A stretch of 64,000 bases of DNA from Chloroflexota bacterium (lineage in GTDB: Bacteria; Chloroflexota; Dehalococcoidia; UBA2979), in NCBI GenBank assembly GCA_026713865.1, contig JAPONQ010000019.1:1-64000 (forward strand), written 5' to 3'. A model generated the notes under the pieces. The model was not told the DNA's origin, made no database searches, and was given only the letters and a program-made list of their open reading frames with translations. This document shows positions 1 to 10,096 of the stretch, one piece after another (position 1 is the stretch's first letter; each line of letters starts with the position of its first letter). The translations under genes were made by a program, and so were the position numbers.

Positions 1-4
1 CGCC

Positions 5-2737
5 CTAGCCTTCGTTCCGCAGGCGGGCCCGCGCCGCGTCGGCGGCGGCCTCGAGCGCCGGCTGGATGGCCGAGGCGTCGCGCCCCCCGGCCTGCGCCAT
101 CTGCGGCCGGCCGCCGCCGCCGCCTCCGGCGCGCGTCGCGGCCACCCGCACCAGTTCGTCGGCGCGCAGCCCGCGCGAGACGGCCCCCTCCGTCGCGGCG
201 GCGACGAAGATCGGGCGCCCTGCGGCCTCGGAGCCGAGCGCGACGAAGCCGACCTCGCCGAGCCGGCCGCGGACGGCCTCGGCGAGCGCGCGCAGCGCCT
301 CCTGCGACTCCGACTCCACGAGCGCGACGACGAGGCGCGCCCCGTCCCGCTCCTCGGCGCCGGCGGCGAGCCGGGCGCTGAGCTCGGCGCTCTCGCCGCG
401 CGCCCGCTGCCGCGCGCGGCGCCGCTCCGCGGCGAGCTGCTCCTCGAGCGCCTCGACGCGCGCCCGGAGCTCCTCCGGCCGCGACCGGAAGTGCTGGACG
501 AGGTCCGAGACGATGTCGACGCGCTCGTCGAGGTAGCGCTCGGCCTCGGGCCCGGTCAGCGCCTCGATGCGCCGCAGCCCGGAGCCGATGCTCGCGTCGC
601 TGACGATCACGAAGCTGCCGATGCGGCCGGTCGAGGGAAGGTGCGTCCCGCCGCAGAGCTCGCTGCTCCAGCAGCCATGCTGGTGGCGCGGATCGTGCAC
701 GTGCGGGTCGCAGTACTCCACGACTCGCACCTCGGTGGTGTAGCGGTCCTCGAAGAAGGCGATCGCGCCGCGCTCGATCGCCTGATCGTAGGGGAGCTCG
801 ACGACCTGGCTCGGGATGTCGTTGCGCACCCGCTCGTTCACCATCCGCTGCACCTCGCGCAGCGCCCCCGGCTCCGGCGCCTCCGGGAGCGTGTAGTCGA
901 AGCGCAGCCGGTCGGGCGCCACCAGCGATCCGCTCTGGCGCACCTGCGTGCCGAGCACCGTGCGCAGCGCGGAGTGCAGCAGGTGCGTCGCCGTGTGGTT
1001 GCGCTGCGAGCCGGCGCGCCAGGCGGCGGAGACGCCGGTCCGGGCCTCGTCCCCCACGGCGATCTCGCCCTCGACGACCTCGCCCCGGTGCACGATCGCC
1101 TCGGCCAGGCGCTGCGTGTCGTCGACGCGGAAGCGGGCCGGCCCGCCCGCCGCCGCCGGGATCGCGATCTCGCCGCGGTCGCCGACCTGCCCGCCCCCCT
1201 CCGGGTAGAAGCTCGTCCGGTCGAGCACGATCTCGCCCCGCTCGCCCGCGAGCAGGCGGTCCCGCGCCGAGGCGGGGGCGTCGTCGCCGCCTCCGGCCTG
1301 GAGCCCGATCACGACGCCGCGGCCCTCCGTGCCGTCGTACCCCGCGAAGCGCGACTGCAGGCCGAGCGCGGCGTAGCGCTGCTCGGAGTCGGTGACGGCG
1401 ACCGCTCCCTCGCCGGCCGCGCGCGAGCGTTCGCGCTGCGCCTCCATCTCGCGCTCGAAGCCCTCCTCGTCGACCCGGAGCCCCCGCGCGGAGGCGACCT
1501 CGCGGGTCAGCTCCGGCGGGAGGCCGTGCGTGTCGTAGAGCACGAACATCTCCCGCCCCGGCAGCTCGCCGGGGCCGTCCCCGCGGGGAGCGCGCTCCAT
1601 CAGCTGCTCCAGGCGCTCGAGCCCGCGCGTGAGCGTCGCGCGGAAGCGCGCCTCCTCCGCCTGCGCGATGCGGCGGATGAAGGAGGCCTGCTCGGAGAGC
1701 TCCGGGTAGGCGTCGCGCGCGCTCTCGATCGCGCGCGCGACCAGCGGCTCGAAGAGCTCCCGACCCGGGGCGATGGTGTGCCCGAAGTAGATCGCGCGCC
1801 GGATCATGCGGCGCAGCACGTAGCCCCGCCCGTCGTTCCCCGGCAGCACGCCGTCGGCGATGAGGAAGGCCGCGGCGCGGGCGTGCTCGGTGATGGCGCG
1901 AAGCGCCCGGGCGCCCGGCGGATCGCCCTCGGCGTCGTAGCGGCGGCCGGTCAGCCGCTCCGCCTCCCCCAGCAGCCCGCGCAGCTCGTCGGTCTCGTAG
2001 ACGGTGCGCACGCCGGCCAGCACCGCCGCCACCCGCTCGAGGCCGGCGCCGGTGTCGATGTTCTGGGCGGGGAGCGGCGTCTTCCCGCCGCCCTCGTCCT
2101 GGAAGTAGGTCATGAAGACCAGGTTCCAGACCTCGAGGAAGCGCCCGCAGCCGACGTCGGGGTGGCACTCCCCCGAGCCGCAGGCCGGGCAGCCCGGGGT
2201 CTCGCCCCAGTCGTAGTGGAGCTCGGAGCAGGGACCGCACGGGCCGACCTCGCCCGAGTACCAGTAGTTCCCCTGCTCCGCCGTGTAGCGGAGGATGCGC
2301 TGCTCGGGAATCCCGCGCTCCCGCCACAGCGCGAACGCCTCGTCGTCGTCGGTGTAGACGGTGGCCCAGAGCCGCGCCGGGGGGATCTCGAGCTCGCTCG
2401 TCATGAACTCCCAGGCCCACGCCACGGCGTCGCGCTTGAAGTAGTCGCCGACGGAGAAGTTGCCGAGCATCTCGAAGAAGGTGAGATGCGACTCGTCGCC
2501 CACGTCCTCGACGTCGGTCGTGCGGAAGCACTTCTGGATCGAGATCAGCCGCGGACCCGGGGGCTCCTCGAGCCCCATGAAATACGGGCGCAGCTGCACC
2601 ATGCCGGCGGTCGTGAAGAGCAGGGTCGGATCGCCGTGGGGGATCAGCGAGGAGGAGGGGATGCGGTGGTGGCCGCGCGCCGCGAAGTAGGCGAGGAAGG
2701 CCCGCCTGAGCCCCTCAACGGTCGTCGGCGCCGACAT
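5..2737 (-). CDS. alaS: alanine--tRNA ligase
   Basis: Charges tRNA-Ala with alanine in the cytoplasm. The 910-residue product has the class II aminoacylation core at its N-terminus (LFTTAGMVQLRPYF, CGPCSELHYDWGE), an added Cys-rich stretch just after it (several Cys between GETPGC and VGCGRF, a probable metal site), then the editing-domain motifs HTATHLLHSALR and CGGTHLPSTG. Length is slightly above the usual ~875. I chose the ATG at 2737 because it begins the conserved N-terminus and is preceded by a G-rich Shine-Dalgarno (GGGGGGTGG). The frame stays open upstream to 3292, but that part is low-complexity and overlaps glmU antisense. It is transcribed divergently from glmU. Identification is firm; the exact start is very likely. 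Confidence 0.97.
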   Translation of the reverse strand: MSAPTTVEGLRRAFLAYFAARGHHRIPSSSLIPHGDPTLLFTTAGMVQLRPYFMGLEEPPGPRLISIQKCFRTTDVEDVGDESHLTFFEMLGNFSVGDYFKRDAVAWAWEFMTSELEIPPARLWATVYTDDDEAFALWRERGIPEQRILRYTAEQGNYWYSGEVGPCGPCSELHYDWGETPGCPACGSGECHPDVGCGRFLEVWNLVFMTYFQDEGGGKTPLPAQNIDTGAGLERVAAVLAGVRTVYETDELRGLLGEAERLTGRRYDAEGDPPGARALRAITEHARAAAFLIADGVLPGNDGRGYVLRRMIRRAIYFGHTIAPGRELFEPLVARAIESARDAYPELSEQASFIRRIAQAEEARFRATLTRGLERLEQLMERAPRGDGPGELPGREMFVLYDTHGLPPELTREVASARGLRVDEEGFEREMEAQRERSRAAGEGAVAVTDSEQRYAALGLQSRFAGYDGTEGRGVVIGLQAGGGDDAPASARDRLLAGERGEIVLDRTSFYPEGGGQVGDRGEIAIPAAAGGPARFRVDDTQRLAEAIVHRGEVVEGEIAVGDEARTGVSAAWRAGSQRNHTATHLLHSALRTVLGTQVRQSGSLVAPDRLRFDYTLPEAPEPGALREVQRMVNERVRNDIPSQVVELPYDQAIERGAIAFFEDRYTTEVRVVEYCDPHVHDPRHQHGCWSSELCGGTHLPSTGRIGSFVIVSDASIGSGLRRIEALTGPEAERYLDERVDIVSDLVQHFRSRPEELRARVEALEEQLAAERRRARQRARGESAELSARLAAGAEERDGARLVVALVESESQEALRALAEAVRGRLGEVGFVALGSEAAGRPIFVAAATEGAVSRGLRADELVRVAATRAGGGGGGRPQMAQAGGRDASAIQPALEAAADAARARLRNEG

Positions 2738-2845
2738 CGAGCCACCCCCCGGCACGCCGGCCCATTGTGGGGGAGAGCCACCGAAGCTGCACACGCCCGC
2801 GGTCGCCCCGGGGCCGCGTCGGGCGCTCGGGGCGGGCCCGCGATG

Positions 2846-2851
2846 TAGTAT
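2846..2851 (+). promoter_or_regulatory. -10 element (TAGTAT) for glmU
   Basis: TAGTAT matches the sigma-70 -10 consensus at 4 of 6 positions. It lies about 80 bases before the CTG proposed as the glmU start and overlaps the upstream in-frame ATG at 2850. If this is the promoter, transcription begins near 2858 and that ATG is not in the mRNA. No convincing -35 is seen. Confidence 0.45.
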
Positions 2852-2930
2852 GGACGGCCGCTCGCGGCTCCGGGGGAGCCGACGCGAGCGAGGCCCCGGC
2901 CCGGGGGCCTCGCCCCGAGAGGAGACCTCG

Positions 2931-4379
2931 CTGAGCGCCGACGCCGGGGTCGTCCCGGGGCCGCCCGGCCCCCGGAAGTCCGCCGCGGAGTGGACAGCCG
3001 TCGTGCTGGCGGCCGGACGCGGAACGCGCATGCGCTCCTCCCGCCCCAAGGTGCTCCACGAGGTGGCGGGCCGCCCCATGCTCGCACTCGTCGTCGAGGC
3101 GGCGCGCGGCGCCGGCCTCCGCCGCACCGTGGTGGTGGCGGCGCCGGAGTCGCGCGCGCAGCTGGCCGCGGCGGCAGGCGGCGGCGACCCGGAGCGGCTT
3201 CGAGTCGCCGTGCAGCGGGAGCAGCTCGGAACGGGGCACGCGGCGCTCTGCGCGAGGGAGGCGGCGGAGGGCTCGGAGCACGTGCTCCTCACCTACGGCG
3301 ATCTCCCGCTCCTCTCGGCGTCGACCCTGGCCGGGCTGATGGAGCGCCACCTCTCGCGGGGGGCGACCCTGACCTTCCTGACGGCGACGCTCGACGACCC
3401 GACCGGCTACGGGCGCGTGCGGCGCCGGGAGGGGCGCGCGAGCGGGATCGTCGAGGAGAGAGACGCCGACGCCGCCACCCGGGCGGAGCGGGAGGTCAAC
3501 GCCGGCCTCTACGCGGCGCGCGCGGAGTGGCTGTGGCCGGCCCTCGCCGCGCTCGAGCCGGCTCCGCGGGGCGAGATCTATCTCACCGACCTCGTCGGCC
3601 GCGCCGCCGCGGAGGGAGAGTGCGTCGAGACCTGGCAGCTGCGCGACCCGGCGGAGGCGCGGCAGGTGAACACGCGCGCCGAGCTCGCCTCGGCCGAGCA
3701 GGCGCTGCGCGCGCGCGTACGGCGCGAGCTGATGGAGTCGGGCGTGACGCTGGTCGACCCCGCCACCACCTTCGTCGACGTCGGCGTCGAGGTCGGGCCC
3801 GACACCCGGCTGCGGCCGGGGGTGCACCTCTCGGGGCGCACGCGCGTCGGCGCGGGTTGCGAGATCGGGCCCAACGCGGTGCTGCTCGACATGGAGGTGG
3901 GCGAGCGCTGCCGCATCGAGGGAGCGACGCTGCGCTCCTCCACGCTTCGCGACGACGTCGAGGTCGGCCCCTACTGCGTGGTGCGGCCCGGCTGCGTGCT
4001 GGGCGAGCGCGTCCACCTCGGGAGCTACGCCGAGCTCAAGAACACGCAGGTCGGCGCCGGCTCCCGGATCGGCCATTTCTCCTACGTCGGGGACAGCGAG
4101 GTCGGCGCCGAGGTGAACATCGGCGCCGGCGTCGTCACGGCGAACTACGATGGTGAGCGCAAGCACGCGACGCGGATCGGCGACGGCGCCTTCATCGGGA
4201 GTGACACGACGCTGGTTGCGCCTGTTACCGTCGGGGCCGGCGCCTACACCGCCGCCGGCGCGGTCGTCGTCCGCGACGTCGCGCCGGGCGAGCGGGTGGC
4301 CGGCGTGCCGGCGCGCGTGCTGAGGCGCAGCGGGGACGGCGGACGCGGTGAGCGCTCCGCCGTGGACGAGGAGGTCTGA
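2931..4379 (+). CDS. glmU: bifunctional UDP-N-acetylglucosamine pyrophosphorylase / glucosamine-1-phosphate N-acetyltransferase
   Basis: Makes UDP-GlcNAc for peptidoglycan: acetylates glucosamine-1-phosphate, then transfers UMP. The N-terminal nucleotidyltransferase domain carries the signature VVLAAGRGTRMRSSRPKVLH, and the C-terminal half is a left-handed beta-helix of hexapeptide repeats ending near the acetyl-CoA site (NIGAGVVTANYDGERKHAT). From the CTG the product is 482 residues (E. coli 456). The CTG has a strong Shine-Dalgarno (GAGAGGAG) 6-7 bases upstream. The in-frame ATG at 2850 would add 27 low-complexity residues, has no Shine-Dalgarno and overlaps a -10-like element. glmS, the preceding pathway enzyme, is 13 kb downstream. 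Function is firm; the CTG start is an inference. Confidence 0.95.
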   Translation: MSADAGVVPGPPGPRKSAAEWTAVVLAAGRGTRMRSSRPKVLHEVAGRPMLALVVEAARGAGLRRTVVVAAPESRAQLAAAAGGGDPERLRVAVQREQLGTGHAALCAREAAEGSEHVLLTYGDLPLLSASTLAGLMERHLSRGATLTFLTATLDDPTGYGRVRRREGRASGIVEERDADAATRAEREVNAGLYAARAEWLWPALAALEPAPRGEIYLTDLVGRAAAEGECVETWQLRDPAEARQVNTRAELASAEQALRARVRRELMESGVTLVDPATTFVDVGVEVGPDTRLRPGVHLSGRTRVGAGCEIGPNAVLLDMEVGERCRIEGATLRSSTLRDDVEVGPYCVVRPGCVLGERVHLGSYAELKNTQVGAGSRIGHFSYVGDSEVGAEVNIGAGVVTANYDGERKHATRIGDGAFIGSDTTLVAPVTVGAGAYTAAGAVVVRDVAPGERVAGVPARVLRRSGDGGRGERSAVDEEV

Positions 4380-4412
4380 GGCCGCCCCGGCGCACCGGGG
4401 CGGCGAGCGGTT

Positions 4413-5711
4413 TTGGATACGCGATCGCTTCTGGCGCTTCTCCTCCTCGTGCTCGCCGGCGTGGTGCTGGTCGTGGTCGCCGCCGCCGAGGCATCCGTCT
4501 CGACGCCCGGGCGCCTGCGCCTGCGTCCCTCCGACGGCGACGGCCTGCACGCGCACCTGCGCAGCTACGTGCGCCAGCGCCACCGGATCCTGCGTTCGCT
4601 CTCCGCGGCGAGCAGCGTGGCGATCGTCGTCGCGACCGTCTCCACCGGCGTGCTCGTGCTCGGTGGCTCCCGGCTCGACGGCGCCGAGATGCTCGTCGTG
4701 GCGCTCCTCGCCGGCTCCGGCGCCGTGATCCTGCGCCAGAGCGCGCGGATGCTCGCGCTGCAGGGACCGGAGGCCGCCGGCCTGCGGCTCGCCCGCCTGA
4801 TCCGCCTCATCGACCTGGGCTTCGCCGCCGTCGCGTGGGGCGGCTCCCTGCCCGCCCGGCTCGTGCTGCGCCTGGTGGGCCGCGATCCCGAGCGGGGCGA
4901 TCCGACGCCGGCGCAGGAACTCCTGGGCCTGCTCGATCTCGAGGAGGACTCCGATCTGCTCGCCGAGGAGCGCCGCATGATGCGCGGCATCCTGGAGATG
5001 GGAGATCAGAGCGTGCGCGAGATCATGTCGGCGCGGACCGACGTCACCGCCGTCTCCACCGAGGCCTCGATCGGGGACGCGATGCGGCTGGTCTCCGATA
5101 CCGGCTTCAGCCGCATCCCGCTCTACGAGGAGGACATCGACCACATCGTCGGCGTCGTCTACGCGAAGGACCTGATCGCCTACCTGCAGCGCGGCGACGT
5201 GGCGCCGGCCCTGCGCGACGTCGCCCGCCCGCCGTACTTCGTGCCGGAGACCAAGCGCGCCAACGAGCTGCTCGCCGACCTCCGGCGCGAGCAGGTGCAC
5301 ATGGCGATCGCCGTCGACGAGTACGGCGGCACGGCCGGCGTGGTCACGGTCGAGGATCTCGTGGAGGAGATCGTCGGCGAGATCTCGGACGAGCACGACA
5401 CCGACGAGATCGAGATCGAGCGCGTCTCCGACGACGAGGCGGTGATCGACGCCCGCCTCTCCATCGACGATCTCAACGAGCTCTTCGGCACCGAGATCGA
5501 TCTCGAGGACGTCGACTCCGTCGGAGGCCTCGTCGTCTCCAGCCTGGGACGCCTCGCGGTACCCGGGGACGAGGTCGCCACGGACGACGACGCCCTGACG
5601 CTGCAGGTGCTCTCGATACTGGGCCGCCGCATCAAGCAGGTGCGCGTGACGCGTGCGCCGCGCGCGGGCGAGCACGCCGTCGCCGCCGAGCCCGGGCCCG
5701 CCGAGCGCTGA
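4413..5711 (+). CDS. CBS-domain / CorC-HlyC family membrane protein
   Basis: A 432-residue protein of the HlyC/CorC (CNNM-like) family, often linked to Mg2+ or Co2+ efflux. The N-terminus has a strong hydrophobic helix ([19 protein letters not shown]) and two or three weaker ones, less than a full DUF21 transmembrane domain. Next come an intracellular segment ([23 protein letters not shown], split here only by reading on), two CBS repeats ([39 protein letters not shown]) and the C-terminal CorC_HlyC domain. The start is TTG, 33 bases after glmU, so co-transcription is likely. The transporter role is uncertain because the membrane part looks reduced. Confidence 0.85.
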   Translation: MDTRSLLALLLLVLAGVVLVVVAAAEASVSTPGRLRLRPSDGDGLHAHLRSYVRQRHRILRSLSAASSVAIVVATVSTGVLVLGGSRLDGAEMLVVALLAGSGAVILRQSARMLALQGPEAAGLRLARLIRLIDLGFAAVAWGGSLPARLVLRLVGRDPERGDPTPAQELLGLLDLEEDSDLLAEERRMMRGILEMGDQSVREIMSARTDVTAVSTEASIGDAMRLVSDTGFSRIPLYEEDIDHIVGVVYAKDLIAYLQRGDVAPALRDVARPPYFVPETKRANELLADLRREQVHMAIAVDEYGGTAGVVTVEDLVEEIVGEISDEHDTDEIEIERVSDDEAVIDARLSIDDLNELFGTEIDLEDVDSVGGLVVSSLGRLAVPGDEVATDDDALTLQVLSILGRRIKQVRVTRAPRAGEHAVAAEPGPAER

Positions 5712-5859
5712 TCCCCGCGCCGCGCGGGAACGCCCGGAGCGGTGGTTGCGCGCCCTCCCCGGCTCACGCGCGGCCGGCTCTCCCCGGCCGGTACGTTGCG
5801 CGTTCGGGCGGCGGGGGCAAGTGTAGGAGCGTCCCCACCGGGGCCGCGCGGGAGAGGCG

Positions 5860-8800
5860 ATGGGCACCGTGGCCGAGGGAGCGAGCAAAGAGCAGCCGGG
5901 GCCCCGGGCCGGCGCACGCCGCCGCTCGGCCGCCGCGCGGCCCGCCGGTCCGGGCAAGCGCCTGGTGATCGTGGAGTCGCCGGCCAAGGCGCGCACGGTC
6001 GGGGGTTTCCTGGGCTCGGGCTACGTCGTCGAGTCCTCGATCGGGCACATCCGCGATCTCCCCTCGGAGGCGGCCCAGGTGCCGGAGGGGGTGACCGGCG
6101 AGGCGAGGCGGCTCGGCGTCGACGTCGAGAACGAGTTCGCCCCGGTCTACGTCATCCCCCCGGGCAAGCGGCAGCAGGTCGCGAAGCTCAGGCGGCTGCT
6201 GCGCGAGGCCGACGAGCTCTACCTCGCGACCGACGAGGACCGCGAGGGCGAGTCCATCGCGTGGCACCTGCGCGAGGTGCTGAAGCCGCGCGTGCCGGTG
6301 CGGCGGATGGTCTTCCACGAGATCACGCGCCCGGCCATCGAGCAGGCGCTGGGCTCCCCGCGCGAGGTCGACGAGGAGCTGGTCGAGGCGCAGGAGGCGC
6401 GCCGCATCCTGGACCGGCTCGTCGGCTGGGAGATCTCGCCGCTGCTCTGGAGGAAGGTGCGCTCCGGACTCTCCGCCGGGCGCGTCCAGTCCGTCGCGAC
6501 GCGCATCATCGTCGACCGCGAGCGGGAGCGGATGCGCTTCGTCCGCGGCGGCTACTGGGGCGTGCAGGCGGCGCTCGCGACGCGCGGGGAGCAGCAGTCG
6601 GGCACGCCGGGCACCGTGCACTCGCGGCTGGCGGAGATCGAGGGGCGCCGCGTCGCGGTGGGCCGCGACTTCGACGCCGCGACCGGCCGCCTCGCCCGCT
6701 CCGAGTCGGTGACGCTCCTCGACGAGGGGCGCGCCGGCGCGCTGGCGGAGTGGCTGCGGGAGGGCTCCGGCGCCGGCAGCCCGGAGCCGGCCCGCCTCCG
6801 CGTCGTCGACGCCTCGCGGCCCCGCCGCGGCGCCGCGCTGCGCGTCTCCTCGGTCTCGGAGCGGCCCTACACGCAGCGCCCGCCCGCCCCCTTCGTCACC
6901 TCGACGCTCCAGCAGGAGGCCTCGCGCAAGCTCCGCTTCACGGCCCAGCGCACGATGCTCGCCGCGCAGCAGCTCTACGAGAACGGCTACATCACCTACA
7001 TGCGCACGGACTCGACGCAGCTCTCGGGGGAGGCGACCACGGCGCTCCGGCGCCAGATCGGCTCGCTCTACGGAGCGGAGTACCTCCCCGATCGCCCGCG
7101 GCGCTACAGCGGCGGCGCCCGCCGCGCGCAGGAGGCCCACGAGGCGATCCGGCCCGCCGGCGAGATCCTGCGCACGCCGGAGAGCCTCGCCGCAGAGCTC
7201 TCGACGCTCGGACGGGACGCGCGGGGGCTCTACGAGCTGGTGTGGAAGCGCGCCGTCGCCTCGCAGATGAAGGACGCGAGCGGCGTGAGGACGCAGGTGC
7301 GGCTGGAGGCGGAGGCGCCCGCCGCCTCAGGCGGCGAGAGCCTGCTCTTCGCCGCCTCCGGCAAGGTGATCCGCTTCCCGGGCTTCCTGCGCGCCTACGT
7401 GGAGGGCTCCGACGACCCCGACGCCGAGCTCGAGGACCAGGAGCGGTTGCTGCCGCCGCTCGAGGTGGGGCAGATGCTCGACGTGGTCGAGGCGACGGCG
7501 GAGCAGCATGAGACGCAGCCGCCGGCCCGCTACACCGAGGCGAGCCTGGTGCGCGAGCTCGAGGAGCGCGGCATCGGCCGGCCCTCGACCTACGCCTCGA
7601 TCCTGCAGACCATCCAGGAGCGGGGCTACGTCAACAGGCGCGGGACGCAGCTGGTCCCGACCTTCACCGCGTTCGCGGTGGTGCAGCTGCTCGAGCGCCA
7701 CTTCTCGGAGCTCGTCGACCTCGAGTTCACGGCGCGCATGGAGGACGATCTCGACGCCGTCGCCGACGGCCGGCTCGACAGCGGCCCCTGGCTCAGGGCC
7801 CTCTACTTCGGGCGTGCCCCCGATGCGGCGGCGCCCCCCGGCGACCGCGCCGGCGCCGAGGAACCCTCGTTCAGCGAGATCGGGCTCAGGGAGGCGATCG
7901 AGCGCGGGCTCGAGGCCATCGACGCGCGGGCCGTCTCCACGATCGCCCTCGGCGAGGACGGGGAGGGACGCCCGCTCGCGGTGCGCGTCGGCCGCTACGG
8001 CCCCTTTGTCGAGGCGGGCGGCGAGGATCTCCGCGCCGACGTCCCGGAGAGCCTCGCGCCGGACGAGCTGACGGTGGAGCGCGCGAGCGAGCTCCTCGCC
8101 GCCCGGCCCGCCGCCGCGTCGGCGCTCGGTCTCGATCCCGAGAGCGGCGAGCCGATCTACCTGCGGAGCGGTCGCTACGGGCCCTACGTCCAGCTGGGCG
8201 AGGATCCCGAGCGCGACGGCAAGGGGAAGATCCCGCGCAACGCCCGCAAGCCGCGCCGCGCGAGCCTGTGGGAGGGGATGAGCCCGGAGACGGTGACGCT
8301 CGCCGAGGCGAGGGAGGTCCTCTCCTTCCCGAAGACGCTCGGGCATCACCCGGAGAGCGGCGAGCCGGTCGTCGCCCAGGACGGTCCGCGGGGTCCCTAC
8401 CTCCGGGCCGGGGACGAGAGCCGCAGCCTCCAGGACCACGACCAGCTGCGCCGGGTCACGCTCGAGGAGGCGCTCGCCATCCTCAGCCGGCCCCGCGGCG
8501 GCGCCCGCCGCGGGGCCCAGGCGCCGCTCGCCGAGCTCGGCCCCCACCCGCAGAGCGGCGCGGCGGTCGTGCTGCGCGACGGTCGCTTCGGCCCCTACGT
8601 CACCGACGGCACCGTCAACGCCTCGATCCCGCGCGGCACCGAACCCTCCGCGGTCGACCTCGAGATGGCGGTGGCGCTGCTGGCCGCCCGCGAGCAGCGC
8701 ATCCGCGCGGAGGGGGGAGAGCCCGGCCGCCGGCCCCGGCGCTCGGGCGGCCGGCGGCGCGCCCGCGGAGGGCGGAGCGGCGAACGGGCCCCACGGGCGG

Positions 8801-8895
8801 GCCCCCCCCCCCCCCCCCCCCCGCCCCCCCCGGGCGCGCCCCCCGCCTCCCCCCCGAGCGCCGCGCCCGCTCCAGCGGCCGCGATGCTACGCTAG
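5860..8895 (+). CDS. topA: DNA topoisomerase I
   Basis: Type IA topoisomerase that relaxes negative supercoils. The N-terminal Toprim domain starts near residue 34 ([17 protein letters not shown]), followed by DEDREGE, the strand-passage core and the active-site Tyr at about 380 (YMRTDST). The C-terminus has four PF13368-type repeats, each with a GRYGPYV-like core (for example [11 protein letters not shown] and [11 protein letters not shown]), in place of Cys zinc fingers. The ATG is preceded by GGGAGAGGCG. The last ~60 residues run through a C21-G-C8 tract that encodes polyproline, so the true C-terminus depends on the length of that tract. About 150 bases upstream separate it from the CorC gene. 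Confidence 0.96.
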   Translation: MGTVAEGASKEQPGPRAGARRRSAAARPAGPGKRLVIVESPAKARTVGGFLGSGYVVESSIGHIRDLPSEAAQVPEGVTGEARRLGVDVENEFAPVYVIPPGKRQQVAKLRRLLREADELYLATDEDREGESIAWHLREVLKPRVPVRRMVFHEITRPAIEQALGSPREVDEELVEAQEARRILDRLVGWEISPLLWRKVRSGLSAGRVQSVATRIIVDRERERMRFVRGGYWGVQAALATRGEQQSGTPGTVHSRLAEIEGRRVAVGRDFDAATGRLARSESVTLLDEGRAGALAEWLREGSGAGSPEPARLRVVDASRPRRGAALRVSSVSERPYTQRPPAPFVTSTLQQEASRKLRFTAQRTMLAAQQLYENGYITYMRTDSTQLSGEATTALRRQIGSLYGAEYLPDRPRRYSGGARRAQEAHEAIRPAGEILRTPESLAAELSTLGRDARGLYELVWKRAVASQMKDASGVRTQVRLEAEAPAASGGESLLFAASGKVIRFPGFLRAYVEGSDDPDAELEDQERLLPPLEVGQMLDVVEATAEQHETQPPARYTEASLVRELEERGIGRPSTYASILQTIQERGYVNRRGTQLVPTFTAFAVVQLLERHFSELVDLEFTARMEDDLDAVADGRLDSGPWLRALYFGRAPDAAAPPGDRAGAEEPSFSEIGLREAIERGLEAIDARAVSTIALGEDGEGRPLAVRVGRYGPFVEAGGEDLRADVPESLAPDELTVERASELLAARPAAASALGLDPESGEPIYLRSGRYGPYVQLGEDPERDGKGKIPRNARKPRRASLWEGMSPETVTLAEAREVLSFPKTLGHHPESGEPVVAQDGPRGPYLRAGDESRSLQDHDQLRRVTLEEALAILSRPRGGARRGAQAPLAELGPHPQSGAAVVLRDGRFGPYVTDGTVNASIPRGTEPSAVDLEMAVALLAAREQRIRAEGGEPGRRPRRSGGRRRARGGRSGERAPRAGPPPPPPPPPPGAPPASPPSAAPAPAAAMLR
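8802..8831. repeat. poly-C tract (C21-G-C8) near the topA 3' end
   Basis: Twenty-one consecutive C, one G, then eight C, inside the last codons of topA. It reads as polyproline in the called frame. It could be a real slippage-prone homopolymer or an assembly or sequencing artefact. A change of one base would move the topA C-terminus into another frame. Confidence 0.9.
8885..8893 (+). promoter_or_regulatory. extended -10 (TGcTACGCT) for the tyrosine recombinase gene
   Basis: TGC followed by TACGCT at the very end of topA, 40 bases before the ATG of the recombinase gene. The same TGc-TAnnnT arrangement precedes the thioredoxin-like gene at 30986 and the LLM gene at 39063 (minus strand). Confidence 0.45.
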
Positions 8896-8932
8896 GCATC
8901 AGCGGGGTGGTGACGCCGGGGTCCTTCCGTCC

Positions 8933-9973
8933 ATGCCGTCTGCCGCCCGATCCGGTCTCCGCGATCCGCACCAGGCGCTCGAGCGCTACCTCGACGACCT
9001 GCGCACCGTCCGCCGGCGCTCGCCGCACACCCTCCGCAACTACCGCGCCGACCTCCGGGGCTTTCTCGACTACCTGGAGCGCGCGGACGTCTTCTTCCTC
9101 GACGCCGGGCGCAGCCACGGCCGCGGCTACCTCGCGCTGCTCAGGGAGCGCGAGGTCGTGCCCGCCTCGGTCAAGCGCTGCGCCTCGACGATCCGCGGCT
9201 TCTACGGCTGGCTCGACACGCACGGGGTGCCGCTCGGCGCGCGGCCGGGCGACTCGATCCTGCGGCTGCGCCATCCGAAGGCCCCCGCCCGGCTTCCCCG
9301 CTTCCTGACCGAGGAGGAGACGGCCGCCCTGCTCGCGGGGGCGCCCGCCGACCCGGCCGCCGCAGGGAGCGCCGCCGCCGGCTCCGCGCGCGACGCCGAG
9401 GCGCTGCGCGATCGCGCGATCCTGGAGCTGCTCTACGGCGCCGGGCTGCGGGTGGCGGAGGTCGTGGGCTGCGACGCCTCGGACGTCGACCTCGCGGAGC
9501 AGCAGGTGCGGGTGAGGGGCAAGGGAGACCGCCCGCGCGTCGCGCTCTACGGCGCTCCGGCCCGCGCCGCGCTCGCCGACTACCTGGAGCGCGGCCGTCC
9601 CGACCTCGCCGCCGGCGCGGAGCCGGCCCTCTTCCTCTCGCGCTCCGGCCGGCGGCTCTCGGTGCGCTCCGTGCAGCGCATCGTGCGGCGGGCCGGGCTC
9701 AACGCCGGGCTCGCCGGGCGCGTGCACCCGCACCTGCTGCGCCACAGCTTCGCGACGCACATGCTCGACAACGCGGCCGATCTGCGCGTCGTCCAGCACC
9801 TGCTCGGGCACTCCTCGCCCGACACCACGCAGGTCTACACGGCGGTCTCGACGCGCGGGCAGGCATCGCTCGTGACGGCCGCGCTCGCGCGTGCGCGCGA
9901 ACGCTCGTCGCGGCGTACCCCCGGCCCGCCGGCCGCGGGCGGCGACCGGCCGGGGACGGGAGCGGCCGGCTGA
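8933..9973 (+). CDS. xerC: tyrosine recombinase XerC/XerD-like
   Basis: Site-specific recombinase likely to resolve chromosome dimers at dif. The N-terminal core-binding domain (YLDDLRTVRRRSPHTLRNYR) is followed by the catalytic domain with the Arg of GAGLRVAEV, the Lys region (VRGKGDRPR), HPHLLRHSFATHML, GHSSPDTTQVY and the nucleophile Tyr in QVYTAV. At 346 residues it is longer than the usual ~300 because of an Ala-rich insertion near residues 138-155 and a basic tail. Only one Xer is in the window, so C versus D is not decided. No clear Shine-Dalgarno precedes the ATG. It sits between topA and the aroQ operon as a single transcription unit. Confidence 0.92.
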   Translation: MPSAARSGLRDPHQALERYLDDLRTVRRRSPHTLRNYRADLRGFLDYLERADVFFLDAGRSHGRGYLALLREREVVPASVKRCASTIRGFYGWLDTHGVPLGARPGDSILRLRHPKAPARLPRFLTEEETAALLAGAPADPAAAGSAAAGSARDAEALRDRAILELLYGAGLRVAEVVGCDASDVDLAEQQVRVRGKGDRPRVALYGAPARAALADYLERGRPDLAAGAEPALFLSRSGRRLSVRSVQRIVRRAGLNAGLAGRVHPHLLRHSFATHMLDNAADLRVVQHLLGHSSPDTTQVYTAVSTRGQASLVTAALARARERSSRRTPGPPAAGGDRPGTGAAG

Positions 9974-10036
9974 CGCGGAAGCCGTCGCCCGGCCGGCGGC
10001 CGCTCCGGCGGACCCGACGCCCGGGCCCGGGGCCGG

Positions 10037-10042
10037 TAGAAT
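10037..10042 (+). promoter_or_regulatory. -10 element (TAGAAT) for the aroQ operon
   Basis: TAGAAT matches TATAAT at 5 of 6 positions. A weak CCGACG lies 17 bases upstream as a possible -35. The aroQ ATG is 60 bases from the start of this element. Confidence 0.5.
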
Positions 10043-10096
10043 CCGTGATCCGCCCCCGGAACCGCGGCGGTCGGTCGGCGAAGAGAGGTGGAACGG

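Noticed and set aside
491-2848. 785-residue plus-strand ORF opposite alaS
   Set aside because: Low-complexity Arg/Val/Leu-rich translation without any family motif; it is the antisense shadow of a firmly identified alaS.
2738-3292. N-terminal extension of alaS to an upstream start
   Set aside because: The extension is low-complexity, overlaps the glmU promoter and coding start, and lies before the conserved AlaRS N-terminus with its own Shine-Dalgarno.
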